Assembly: GCF_000003815.2 (NCBI RefSeq)
Contig: NC_049985.1
Location: 17,541,935 to 17,586,605, forward strand
DNA from: Branchiostoma floridae
Taxonomy: Eukaryota > Chordata > Leptocardii > Amphioxiformes > Branchiostomatidae
Length of the DNA stretch: 44,671 nucleotides
Direction: 5' to 3'
Position numbers and translations under genes: made by a program. The notes below the pieces were generated by a model. The model was not told the origin of the DNA and did not search any database. It saw only the letters and a program-made list of their open reading frames with translations. Below, piece by piece: positions 1-8,039 of the stretch. Each line of letters opens with the position of its first letter. Within the stretch, counting starts at the first letter, position 1.

Positions 1-822
1 GTGTTTTGGGCTGCTTCACTTTACATAAGGGTGTTGCTGGGAGAGTCCATTCTTTCACGGGGGGGGGGGTATTTTTTAGAAATCAATCTTGGACTTGGGT
101 GGTGATTCAGAAGTCATTTTTTTTTACCAGCAGTGTTTGGGGACTTTCAGATGTGGCTACCACTGAATGGACTGAATGGCTCACAGGGTGGAGTTCTTCA
201 AATTCAATTTTGGAACGGCGTTGTTATGTACCCTCCGTTGCAGTCTTGGAAAGGGGCTGGTTTTCATTGGGGGGGGGGGGGGCTTTTTAATCTCGAGACC
301 CAATCTGGAAATGTAATGTTTTCAGAACTGCTCTCAGATTGGTTTGAGGGAAATGTATTGAAGAAAAGGGATGAGACGGTACATTTATCTAGTCTGTTCT
401 ACTTTTAGGAACAAGGTGATTTTAATGTGTCTGCTTCCCTGCCCTCGTATGTCTCTCTTCTTATCTAGTGAAAGGGCGTGTTCTTGTCCATTATAGCTTT
501 GATACAGACATGTACAGAAATATTATGAGTATGCAACAACAGGGGTGCCTATTAAGTTAAAGCTTTTTTATGAACTTTATGAGATGCTTTTTCATAAAAT
601 TCCCACAAATTTCATGAAATTCCTGCAAATGCTTTGGCAAGCCTGACCAAAAAGTGAAAGGAAGTCCAGTTGTATGTAGTATTTTCTACCTCAGAAATGA
701 GTGGAACAGAATATTCTGTAAAAGTAATGTATTTAAGTATGCGGGGATTTAGTTTGGCATCAGTGGGACAATGGAATGTTGCGGTGGTATATATAGTTCG
801 TCGTAGCGCCATCTTCTGTAGT
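1..822. other. Non-genic flank with a weak internal duplication
   Basis: No exon or known element is recognised. Two G-runs (59-68 and 270-283) are each followed by a T-rich stretch and then loosely similar sequence (after 69 and after 284), suggesting an old tandem duplication of roughly 215 bp. The overlapping short reading frames at 6-408 run through the G-runs and look like chance. Upstream exons of the plus-strand gene that starts at 6258 could lie here or outside the window; I could not identify any. Confidence 0.3.
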
Positions 823-932
823 CACAAACTGTAATGGCGAAATGTTCGCGATGGTTTTGAGTTTGCGGTGAAGCTGCCTGGCGAAAACTGCAAACATAAA
901 ACCACCACGAGCATTTCTGCATCAACAGTAAA
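823..932. mobile_element. Short foldback MITE copy (ACTGTAAATGC family)
   Basis: The left end reads ACTGTAATGGCGAAATGTTC and the right end, reverse-complemented, reads TACTGTTGATGCAGAAAT, so the ends are degenerate terminal inverted repeats of one family. A better preserved member lies at 9495-9686. It is non-coding and about 110 bp long. Confidence 0.55.
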
Positions 933-1120
933 TTACAATACTTTAAGCTATACACGTTGTACATGTTTGCCCTAATGTGCACTTGTAGGAGCTTGTCCTT
1001 AGATGACCCTGAGGACCAGTCCAAAGTAGCCGCGGGGGTGTCCAGCCTGTCTGAGGGGATGGAGGAGTTGGACTTGCACACAGAACCAGGGAAGGAAAGA
1101 TATCTCCCCAAGTCTGGGGT

Positions 1121-1164
1121 ACTCAGGTATTGCTGGTTCACCTTTATCCGAGGGTAACCTATAT
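1121..1164. repeat. 44-bp target-site duplication, left copy
   Basis: These 44 bases, beginning ACTCAGGTATTGCTGG and ending GGGTAACCTATAT, recur without mismatch at 5270-5313, on the other side of the LINE at 1165-5269. Bases before and after the two copies differ, so they have the position expected of a target-site duplication. Most of the 44 bp is one terminal repeat of the foldback element that the LINE interrupted. Confidence 0.85.
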
Positions 1165-3105
1165 AATCTTCCACAATCCCTCTCGATTCACATTGTCGAA
1201 AGCTTTTGTCAGATCGACAAATGTTGTGTAAAGATCCCTGTTCTGCTCTTGACACTTTTCTTGAAGCTGCCTCGCAGCAAATATCATGTCGGTTGTTCCT
1301 CGTCCTTTGCGGAAACCACACTGACTCTCAGGCAGGTGTGCATCCATGTGCTGGATGAGTCGGTCCAGGAGTACTCTAGCAAGAATTTTCCCTGCTATGA
1401 CGAGTAAGGAAATTCCTCTGTGGTTATCACAGGACTGTCTGTTACCTTTCCTTTTGTAAAGGTGTACAATTGAGGCATCTTTAAATTCCTGCGGGATGTC
1501 ATTTTTCTGCCACAGGGACTGAAATAGCTCTGTGAGTTTCTCCACCAAGACCGGTCCCCCTGCCTTGTATACTTCGGCTGGGATGGAGTCAGAGCCCGGT
1601 GCTTTGCCATTTGAGAGAAGATGAATTGCATGATGGACCTCCAGTTCAGTTGGAGGTTCATCCAGAGAGCTATTGACAGGTACTTGAGGCATGTCATTGA
1701 TGATGTCATCATTAATGGAGGAGGGTTGATTTAGGACCTTTCTGAAGTGCTCAGCCCACCTTGCCAGGATTTTATCCTTGTCGGTCAGTAGGGTGGCACC
1801 ATCTGCGGCTAGCAGTGGTGAAGTTCCAGAACGAGGAGGCCCATAGATGGCCTTCAAGGCATCGTAGAAGCACTTTGTGTTGTTCTGGTCTGCAAACTTC
1901 TGTATCTCGTCTGCCTTGCCACTGAGCCACGAGTCCTGCATTTCCCTCAACTTGGCCTGTAATCTGTTCTTGATGGCATTGTAGACTGCTTTCTTGGCAG
2001 CAGACTTGCTGTCTTGTTGGAGGGCTCTGTAGGCTTTTTGCTTCTCGTCAAGCAACCCCTGAATCTCCTCATCGTTTTCGTCAAACCAGTCCTGGTGCTT
2101 TCGTGACTGCTGACCTAGGTGAGAGAGTGCGGTGTTGTAGACCGCTTCTTTGAAAGCTGTCCAGTTTGCTTCTGCATCCTTTGCGGAGAGGTCCAGATCC
2201 CTCAGTTTGCTGTCAAGGTTTTCACTGAGTGTGCTCCGCACAGAGTCTTGCTTTAGCATGCTAGTGTTCAGTCTCTTGTTGGCTGGTTTGCCTTGTGGGC
2301 GGCGCTTGGGTTTCACGTGCATGTTAAGCTTTGACCGGATGAGCCTATGATCTGTCCAACAATCTGCACCACACATGGACTTTGTCACTCTGACATCCTG
2401 AATATCCCTTTTCCTGACAATGACATAATCGATGAGATGCCAATGTTTGCTGCGTGGGTGCATCCAGGACGTCTTGTTACGGTTTGGCTGGCGAAAGATT
2501 GTATTAGTTATGACAAGGTCATGGGTTGCACAGGTCCTCAGCAGTAGGTGACCATTACTGTTGCTTTTGCCTATACCATGTCTACCAAGGATCCCCTCCC
2601 ATGTTTGGTAGTCTGAGCCAACCCTGGCGTTAAAATCACCAAGGATAACTAGCTTGTCTTCCTTCGGTACTTCTGTTATGAGAGCCTCTAAGTCTTCATA
2701 GAATTTGTCTTTGGTTTCCTCAGAATTAGTCATTGTTGGAGCGTAGGCGCTGATGAAGGTGGCCTGACATTTTCCTGTGACCGGGACTCGGAGAGTCATG
2801 AGCCTGTCATTTACACCTTTGGGTAGGCTTGTGAGCCTGTTGATCAAGTTTGACTTGATGGCAAAACCCACCCCAGCTTCACGGCGTTCCTCACTACTGC
2901 GCCCGCTCCAAAAGAATGTATAGCCGGCTTTGACTTCAGTCAGTTGCCCTTCATTTGCAAACCTAGTCTCACTAAGGGCTGCAATTTGGATATTGTATCT
3001 TTCAAGTTCCCTCGCGACTAGTGCTGTACGTCTCTCGGGTCGATCTACCCTGGAGCTGTCCATGAGCGTCCGCACATTCCATGTGCCTATGGTGAGTGGT
3101 CTCAC
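1159..3105 (-). CDS. LINE ORF, 5' part: AP endonuclease and N-terminal reverse transcriptase (inverted block)
   Basis: This 648-residue frame encodes an exonuclease-endonuclease-phosphatase type endonuclease (about residues 5-260) and the first part of a reverse transcriptase (about 465-645). Visible endonuclease residues are the TWN motif at 8-10, E46 in SETRF, GDFN at 156-159, D226 in IDYV and H253 in the DHRL motif. The reverse transcriptase part has the KAPGSD and GFRKGRGT motifs and the first catalytic aspartate region (VDLTKAFD) close to its end. The frame runs through the inversion junction: the last codons before the stop at 1159-1161 are read partly from target DNA. Native elements would continue into the domain now at 3968-5221 on the other strand, so this piece alone cannot make an active enzyme. 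Family knowledge: the endonuclease nicks target DNA and the reverse transcriptase primes from the nick. Confidence 0.88.
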   Translation of the reverse strand: MRPLTIGTWNVRTLMDSSRVDRPERRTALVARELERYNIQIAALSETRFANEGQLTEVKAGYTFFWSGRSSEERREAGVGFAIKSNLINRLTSLPKGVNDRLMTLRVPVTGKCQATFISAYAPTMTNSEETKDKFYEDLEALITEVPKEDKLVILGDFNARVGSDYQTWEGILGRHGIGKSNSNGHLLLRTCATHDLVITNTIFRQPNRNKTSWMHPRSKHWHLIDYVIVRKRDIQDVRVTKSMCGADCWTDHRLIRSKLNMHVKPKRRPQGKPANKRLNTSMLKQDSVRSTLSENLDSKLRDLDLSAKDAEANWTAFKEAVYNTALSHLGQQSRKHQDWFDENDEEIQGLLDEKQKAYRALQQDSKSAAKKAVYNAIKNRLQAKLREMQDSWLSGKADEIQKFADQNNTKCFYDALKAIYGPPRSGTSPLLAADGATLLTDKDKILARWAEHFRKVLNQPSSINDDIINDMPQVPVNSSLDEPPTELEVHHAIHLLSNGKAPGSDSIPAEVYKAGGPVLVEKLTELFQSLWQKNDIPQEFKDASIVHLYKRKGNRQSCDNHRGISLLVIAGKILARVLLDRLIQHMDAHLPESQCGFRKGRGTTDMIFAARQLQEKCQEQNRDLYTTFVDLTKAFDNVNREGLWKII

Positions 3106-3960
3106 CAGCGTTTTCTTCCTTGTGTGCTTACCGCTGTGTTGGGATACCCTCCTGCCACGGCGAGCAGGCCAGGGAAGGTGAAGCAGACTATGTTTAGGGC
3201 ACCTTTTCTAGCCCCTTCCTCAGGCTATGGAGGTGAGCAGAGTGATCCTGAAGAGGGCTGCTCAGACGCCCAGGGGGCTGCCGAACTCCACTGCTGCTTC
3301 GGTCCAGTAGAGAGCGACCATATGGCCTGGGCCGCCTGTGTGGGGGTTTGTGACTACAGCTCCCAGTGCATCCTCACCTGCTGCTTCACCACTCTCCCCT
3401 CGCCACAGGACTTGGGATATGTAGGTTTAAGTGCACGTGATGTCTTGACTAGCGCGTGAATTTGATTTAAGTGAGGGAGAGTTGCACTTAGTCGTCAGCC
3501 TCACTCTCTCTTCCCGCTTCCCATCCGGTTCCAGTGGCAGGACACGCGTCGAGACGACTGGGGATGAGATGGGCGCAGTGGATGACCAGGACGCTTTCCA
3601 TGCCTTGCCCTGCTCTTTAGCGCTCCACAACACTGTGCTGTCCCCGCTTTCCTGCCCGTTGGACCTCTTACATGTGGGTCTCATTCGCACCCTCCACCGA
3701 GTCCAGTCTTCGCATGCAGGGATAGGCATTCCCGCCGTCATTCACCGGAGGGTTTACGACCCAACCGGCTACCCTCTACCTGGTTCAGCCCGCCTGCCAA
3801 AGCGGTTGCCCGGGGTGTGGCCGCTGCGCATGCTACAGCTTCTGGGAGCCACAGGTGAGAGCTGGGTATCAGATGGGAGCCAAAGCAGGATGAGCTACCC
3901 AAACGGGCATGGCAGGCCCCCCTGCAGAGGTACTGACCCTACCTGACACCCCATACACCC
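3106..3960 (-). other. LINE 5' leader (inverted block)
   Basis: This GC-rich stretch precedes the LINE start codon in the element's own orientation and ends at the inversion junction near 3960/3961, next to block 2. Short open frames on both strands (for example 3427-3741 minus and 3482-3946 plus) match no domain I recognise. It probably holds the element's 5' untranslated region; whether it reaches the true 5' end cannot be judged from one copy. Confidence 0.6.
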
Positions 3961-3967
3961 CAAGATT

Positions 3968-5221
3968 ATGGGAAAGTATGGCTGCCCTAGCAAATTCATC
4001 AGCATGGTGCGTCAATTCCATGACGGAATGCAGGCCAGAGTGCTGGATGCTGGCGACTCATCCGACGCGTTTGCAGTGACGAATGGAGTCAAGCAGGGCT
4101 GCGTTCTCGCCCCCACGCTCTTCAGCATGATGTTTACAGCCATGTTGTCAAATGCCTACGCTGACGATGACGACACAAACATCCCAATACGCTTCCGGAC
4201 TGATGGCAGGCTCTTTAACCTGCAGAGGCTCAAGGCGAGGACGAAGGTCCAGGAGACGTCAGTGCGGGACTTCCTTTTCGCGGATGACAGCGCACTGAAT
4301 GCTGCTTCAGAGGTGAAGATGCAGCAGAGCATGGACCGTTTCTCCATTGCCTCAGACAACTTTGGTCTGACAATAAGCACAAAGAAGACGGAGGTCCTGT
4401 ACCAACCTGCACCACAAAAGCCCTACTTAGAACCAGTAATCACTGTCAACGGAGAAACTCTGAAAGCAGTTGAAAAGTTCAGGTACCTTGGTAGCACGCT
4501 GTCCAGATCTGCCAACATAGACAGTGAGGTAGATGCAAGAATTGCCCTGGCAAGCTCCTCCTTCGGCCGGCTACGTGCCTCAGTGTGGGAGAGGAGAGGC
4601 ATCAGACTGTCCACGAAGCTGAAAGTGTACAAAGCAGTTGTACTACCGACCTTACTTTACGCCTGCGAGACATGGACTGTCTATGCACGCCATGCCAGAA
4701 AACTTCATCGCTTCCACATAAACTGTCTGAAAAAGTTGATGAAGATCACATGGCAAGACAAGATACCTGACACAGAAGTTCTCTCCCGGGCCAACATGTG
4801 GAGCATCCACACCTTGCTAAGGAGAGCCCAACTGAGATGGGCGGGCCACATGGTAAGAATGCCAGACACACGCCTACCCAAGAGACTCCTCTATGGTGAG
4901 CTTGCAGAAGGCAAGCGTGCGCAGGGGGGACAGAAAAAGCGATTCAAGGACACGCTAAAAGCCGCTCTAAAGGGCTTCAACATAGACACTCAGTCTTGGG
5001 AAGCATCAGCCCTTGACCGCTCTGCCTGGCGAAGCCACATCAACAGTGGCGCAACACTTCATGAACAGAACAGAATCGATGATGCTGTTAGAAAGCGAGC
5101 GTCCAGAGCCGTTCCCGCACCATCTACTACTACTTCAGCAACCCACCTGTGTCCTGTCTGTGGCAGAACCTTCAGAGCTCGTATTGGACTCATCAGCCAC
5201 AGCAGGACTCACAAATCCTAA
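3968..5221 (+). CDS. LINE ORF, 3' part: C-terminal reverse transcriptase and C2H2 zinc finger
   Basis: This 417-residue open frame continues the reverse transcriptase interrupted at 1159. The GVKQGCVLAP motif is at residues 40-49 and the catalytic box FADD at 104-107. A basic thumb and connection region follows, and a C2H2 finger at about 395-415 has C395, C398, H411 and H415. The methionine at 3968 lies inside the ancestral polymerase, so it is not the native start; the coding sequence already runs in frame from the junction at about 3961. No internal stop is present. The frame ends 48 bp before the right target duplication, so the element's 3' untranslated region is very short and has no poly(A) or microsatellite tail. 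Confidence 0.88.
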   Translation: MGKYGCPSKFISMVRQFHDGMQARVLDAGDSSDAFAVTNGVKQGCVLAPTLFSMMFTAMLSNAYADDDDTNIPIRFRTDGRLFNLQRLKARTKVQETSVRDFLFADDSALNAASEVKMQQSMDRFSIASDNFGLTISTKKTEVLYQPAPQKPYLEPVITVNGETLKAVEKFRYLGSTLSRSANIDSEVDARIALASSSFGRLRASVWERRGIRLSTKLKVYKAVVLPTLLYACETWTVYARHARKLHRFHINCLKKLMKITWQDKIPDTEVLSRANMWSIHTLLRRAQLRWAGHMVRMPDTRLPKRLLYGELAEGKRAQGGQKKRFKDTLKAALKGFNIDTQSWEASALDRSAWRSHINSGATLHEQNRIDDAVRKRASRAVPAPSTTTSATHLCPVCGRTFRARIGLISHSRTHKS

Positions 5222-5269
5222 CGAGACACGTGATGCCTTGGTCATCGTCGACGCCGACGGACGAACAAG

Positions 5270-5313
5270 ACTCAGGTATTGCTGGTTCACCTTTATCCGA
5301 GGGTAACCTATAT
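5270..5313. repeat. 44-bp target-site duplication, right copy
   Basis: Identical to 1121-1164. It reads straight on into the remainder of the interrupted foldback element (5314-5503), which identifies this side as the original continuation of the target. Confidence 0.85.
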
Positions 5314-5503
5314 TTGTTGTTTGTAAGAAAAAAGTATTTAGAGATATGAAGTCAACAGACGGTGGTTTCAAATCGGAATATTTTTTAAATACTGCAAATT
5401 TGAAACCACTGTCCGCAGACTCAATGCTCCTAAATGTGCTGTTTTTTTAGACAACGGATAAAGGTCACCCCACGGATAAAGGTGAACTAACGTTATATGG
5501 CAG
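5275..5503. mobile_element. Foldback MITE interrupted by the LINE
   Basis: The left terminal repeat GGTTCACCTTTATCCG and the right terminal repeat CGGATAAAGGTGAACT are inverted copies. A second inverted pair inside (GGTAACCTATAT and its relatives) gives a long hairpin about 230 bp in length. The left arm also exists at 1126-1164 because the LINE duplicated it on insertion. A sister copy is at 5706-5920 and a right-arm fragment at 7688-7736. It has no coding potential. Confidence 0.75.
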
Positions 5504-5705
5504 GGAAAATCTTACAAGTTTTTTTTTTTCCTTTACCCAAAAGAACAGCTGTTTTCATGATATTATGAATATTGATGATTGGAAGATCTCACTCATGAAA
5601 CAACTGTTGCTTCATCAGACTCAATCAGTCTTTATCAAAATCCCACACCTGAAAATGATCTACTTTACATGAATGAAGGTTCGGCATCCAGGTAATAAGC
5701 AGTTC

Positions 5706-5920
5706 ACGCTAGTTGACCTTTATTCGCGGGTGACCTATATCTGTTGTTTATTTTTAATATAGGATATTTAGGGATAACAAGTCGACAGACTGAGGTTTGA
5801 AATTGTAATATTTGTCAAATCATTAAGTTCGAAACCGCCGTCCAACCTGATAACCCTAATAGCCTGGCCTTTACAAACAACGGATATAGGTTACCCTGCG
5901 GATAAAGGTGAGCTAGCGTT
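5706..5920. mobile_element. Foldback MITE, second copy of the same family
   Basis: The ends ACGCTAGTTGACCTTTAT and GATAAAGGTGAGCTAGCGT are inverted repeats. The interior repeats the GGGTGACCTATATCTGTTG / CAACGGATATAGGTTACCC pair and a 'GTCGACAGACTGAGGTTT' / 'CGAAACCGCCGTCCAAC' pair. The layout equals that of 5275-5503, so the two are diverged members of one non-autonomous family. Confidence 0.75.
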
Positions 5921-5933
5921 ACACACAAGCAGC

Positions 5934-6100
5934 TGGATATGGTTTTGGAAACGGTCAGACATTTCAGGTGTACCTTTCATCAGTGACACTGAGCAGATCC
6001 GTTGAAGAGCGGGTTTTACAGCCTAACCATGAATTGATATGCGAAAGATATCTAGTCGAAGACTTGTTTTCTTTTCTAACTATGAAGCAGTATGCAAAAA
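5934..6100. mobile_element. Left end of a TGGAAACGGTCAGACGT-type MITE
   Basis: The sequence TTTTGGAAACGGTCAGAC followed by CAGTGACACTGAGCAGATCC and GTTGAAGAGCGGGTTTTA matches the left part of the element at 42104-42362. No matching right end was found nearby, so this copy is probably truncated. Similar ends occur near 22800-22880 and 27134-27160. Confidence 0.5.
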
Positions 6101-6257
6101 AAAGGAAGACAATTTTAGTAGTTTAAAGGAAACAAGCCAAGACGACGTCATACATGTGTGGTCACTTCAATCCAGCTGTTGTATCAGATGTGTTCTTAGT
6201 GATGTTGAAATAAACATTCATTCATCAATTCATTCCTTCCTTCCTTCTCCCTCCCAG

Positions 6258-6402
6258 CTTCCTGCTGCCCGGCCTGTGCCACCTGACGGCTGAAACCCGA
6301 CCCCGAACCATCCTGATGCAGGCACAGGTGCACCAGGTGCTGGCCAGGTGTCTACAGCTGCACCTGTCCAGCTTCCTCAGCACCAAGGCACACCAGTCAG
6401 AG
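6258..6402 (+). CDS. Helical protein gene, first exon visible in the window
   Basis: The acceptor CTCCCAG ends at 6257 and the donor GAG|GTAAGT is at 6402/6403. The exon enters with one leftover base, reads 48 codons and leaves in phase 0. Its translation is leucine-rich and amphipathic, containing the words LLPGLCHL and HQVLARCLQLHLS, as expected of helical repeats. Seven exons from here to 15448 join in one frame and give a 258-residue C-terminal portion; earlier exons are upstream of the LINE or outside the window. I do not recognise the family. An ARM/HEAT-like fold is plausible and a meiosis-inhibitor-1-like protein is one untested possibility. The last 75 bp of this exon are tandemly copied downstream with their splice sites. 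Confidence 0.6.
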
Positions 6403-6431
6403 GTAAGTCACCTGCCCTACAGTAGGCACAG

Positions 6432-6864
6432 GTGCACCAGGTGCTGGCCAGGTGTCTACAGCTGCACCTGTCCAGCTTCCTCAGCACCAAGGCACACCAG
6501 TCAGAGGTAAGTCACCTGTCCCACAGTAGGCACAGGTGCACCAGGTGCTGGCCAGGTGTCTGCAGCTGCACCTGTCCAACTTCCTCAGCACTAAGGCACA
6601 CCAGTCAGAGGTAAGTCACCTGTCCCACAGGTGCACCAGGTGCTGGCCAGGTGTCTACAGCTGCACCTGTCCCACTTCCTCAGCACTAAGGCACACCAGT
6701 CAGAGGTAAGTCACCTGTCCCACCTGTCCCACAGGTGCACCAGGTGCTGGCCAGGTGTCTACAGCTGCACCTGTCCCACAGTAGGCACAGGTGCACCAGG
6801 TGCTGGCCAGGTGTCTACAGCTGCACCTGTCCAGCTTCCTCAGCACTAAGGCACACCATCTGAG
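6432..6864 (+). repeat. Tandem copies of a complete 75-bp exon with its splice sites
   Basis: After the exon at 6258-6402, intact 75-bp copies lie at 6432-6506, 6536-6610 and 6631-6705, each with a CACAG acceptor and a GAG|GTAAGT donor. The repeat period is 104 bp, or 95 bp where a 9-bp linker is missing. A truncated copy starts at 6735, and a last copy at 6791-6864 is 74 bp, one base short, with a weaker donor (GTACAT). Each intact copy is phase 0 at both ends and encodes 25 residues, so any number can be included without a frameshift. The copies differ in protein at essentially one codon (SSF, SSF, SNF, SHF). They may be real alternative exons or non-functional minisatellite units. Confidence 0.85.
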
Positions 6865-7013
6865 GTACATGAATCTTTCAATGCCGTTTGGTTAAAGGTG
6901 GAGGTACATGTAGTACCATACATGTAGCCTTTTGTGCCCTAAGGGACAGTGGGTCGTTATCCACTGTGCCAAGGGCATAGTATGCCTGCTGTAATTCCCC
7001 TTCTTGTCACTAG

Positions 7014-7498
7014 ATGGCGCTGCGCACCGTGTGGGATCTTCCTGTGCCTGAGCCCTGTTAACCTGCTGTAATTCCCCCTGTTGTCTCCAGATGGAGCTGT
7101 GCACCCTGTTAACCTGCTGTAATTCCCCCTGTTGTCTCCAGATGGCGCTGTGCACCCTGTTAACCTGCTGTAATTCCCCCTGTTGTCTCCAGATGGAGCT
7201 GTGCACCCTGTTAACCTGCTGTAATTCCCCCTGTTGTCTCCAGATGGCGCTGCGCACCCTGTTAACCTGCTGTAATTCCCCCTGTTGTCTCCAGATGGAG
7301 CTGTGCACCCTGTTAACCTGCTGTAATTCCCCCTGTTGTCTCCAGATGGCGCTGCGCACCCTGTTAACCTGCTGTAATTCCCCCTGTTGTCTCCAGATGG
7401 AGCTGTGCACCCTGTTAACCTGCTGTAATTCCCCCTGTTGTCTCCAGATGGCGCTGCGCACCCTGTTAACCTGCTGTAATTCCCCCTGTTGTTTCCAG
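7014..7498 (+). repeat. 51-bp minisatellite spanning a splice acceptor and exon start
   Basis: Eight exact-length units of 51 bp start at 7091, 7142, 7193, 7244, 7295, 7346, 7397 and 7448, followed by the genuine exon at 7499. Each unit runs from the first codons of that exon through a copied intron end (CTGTTGTCTCCAG), so every unit carries a potential acceptor. Units alternate between ATGGAGCTGTGC and ATGGCGCTG(C/T)GC starts, a two-unit higher-order pattern. A decayed ancestor at 7014-7060 still resembles the longer exon start. Because 51 is a multiple of three, both strands stay open through the array (7091-7657 plus, 7626-6892 minus); those frames are by-products of the repeat. Confidence 0.9.
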
Positions 7499-7622
7499 AT
7501 GGCGCTGCGCACCCTGTGTGGGATCTTCCTGAATCTGCTGGTGCTCAGTCCAGAACAGGTGACCTCTGACCCCACCGTGGCGGGCCTGCTGCACAGGATC
7601 ATGGGAGCAGTGCCACAGTTAG
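7499..7622 (+). CDS. Helical protein gene, exon 2 of the visible set
   Basis: The acceptor TTTCCAG ends at 7498. The exon reads 41 codons plus one base (ALRTLCGIFLNLLVLSPEQV and onward, ending VPQL). It enters in phase 0, matching the donor of the preceding exon. The only donor that keeps the frame with the next exon is a GC donor: the sequence at the exon end is TTAG|GCAAGT, which fits the strong consensus of GC-AG introns. The start is separated from the repeated copies by its unique continuation GTGTGGGATCTTCCTGAATC. Confidence 0.65.
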
Positions 7623-7945
7623 GCAAGTTTGTTTGTTTGTTTGTTCTGCAAAACTAGTTCGTATCCCTAAACACCCTCATTCTGAAAACAATGGATATAT
7701 GTTACTCTGCAGATAAAGGTGAACTACATGTAGCATTACATTGAGGCTTAAAATCTTAAGAATGTCCTGAACATCTGAGTGGATATCGAAAGGCTACATT
7801 TGTACAGCTCTTTAGATTTACAGTTTTGAGTTGTGGCAGTCATGGCGTACCGGCGGAACTATGAGAGTTGATGTCACAGTGACCTCTGCAGTTCTCCTGC
7901 ACATGTAAGTTTGTAACCCATGACCTTGACTCTGTGTGACCCCAG

Positions 7946-8017
7946 GTTGTCCGGAACACACCGTGCTGCTGGCCAACTTTGTGGTGCTGTGTCTCATGCA
8001 GGCCAGACATGTCACAG
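7946..8017 (+). CDS. Helical protein gene, exon 3 of the visible set
   Basis: The acceptor GACCCCAG ends at 7945 and the donor ACAG|GTGAGG follows 8017. The 72-bp exon is phase 1 at both ends and encodes CPEHTVLLANFVVLCLMQ followed by ARHVT, a hydrophobic helix. Joined to the previous exon the split codon gives glycine, and joined to the next it gives aspartate. Decayed copies of this exon follow in the intron (8170-8750). Confidence 0.62.
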
Positions 8018-8039
8018 GTGAGGACAAATTCTCTTCCTA

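Larger units (their letters stand above)
1165..5269. mobile_element. Non-LTR retrotransposon (LINE) with twin-priming inversion
   Basis: About 4.1 kb in two opposed blocks. Block 1 (1165 to about 3960) is the reverse complement of the element's 5' region, apurinic endonuclease and start of the reverse transcriptase. Block 2 (about 3961-5269) carries the rest of the reverse transcriptase and a C-terminal zinc finger on the plus strand. The reading frame leaves block 1 at the words GLWKI and resumes in block 2 at KIMGKYG, so the two ends match in the ancestral protein and share the bases AAGATTAT. Inverted 5' segment followed by a sense 3' segment is the product of twin priming during target-primed reverse transcription. 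Long open frames on both blocks imply a recent insertion. The WNVRTL endonuclease start resembles RTE/CR1-type elements; I do not assign the clade. Confidence 0.9.

Noticed and set aside
3427-3946. Overlapping frames of 104 and 154 codons in the LINE leader
   Set aside because: No domain, opposite strands, and located in the element's 5' region; treated as untranslated sequence.
7014-7500. CRISPR-like array
   Set aside because: Contiguous identical units without unique spacers in an intron-rich eukaryotic gene; it is a minisatellite.
6892-7626. 244-codon minus-strand and 188-codon plus-strand open frames across the 51-bp array
   Set aside because: Unit length is a multiple of three and lacks stops in these frames, so openness follows from one unit. 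No promoter or splice context on the minus strand.
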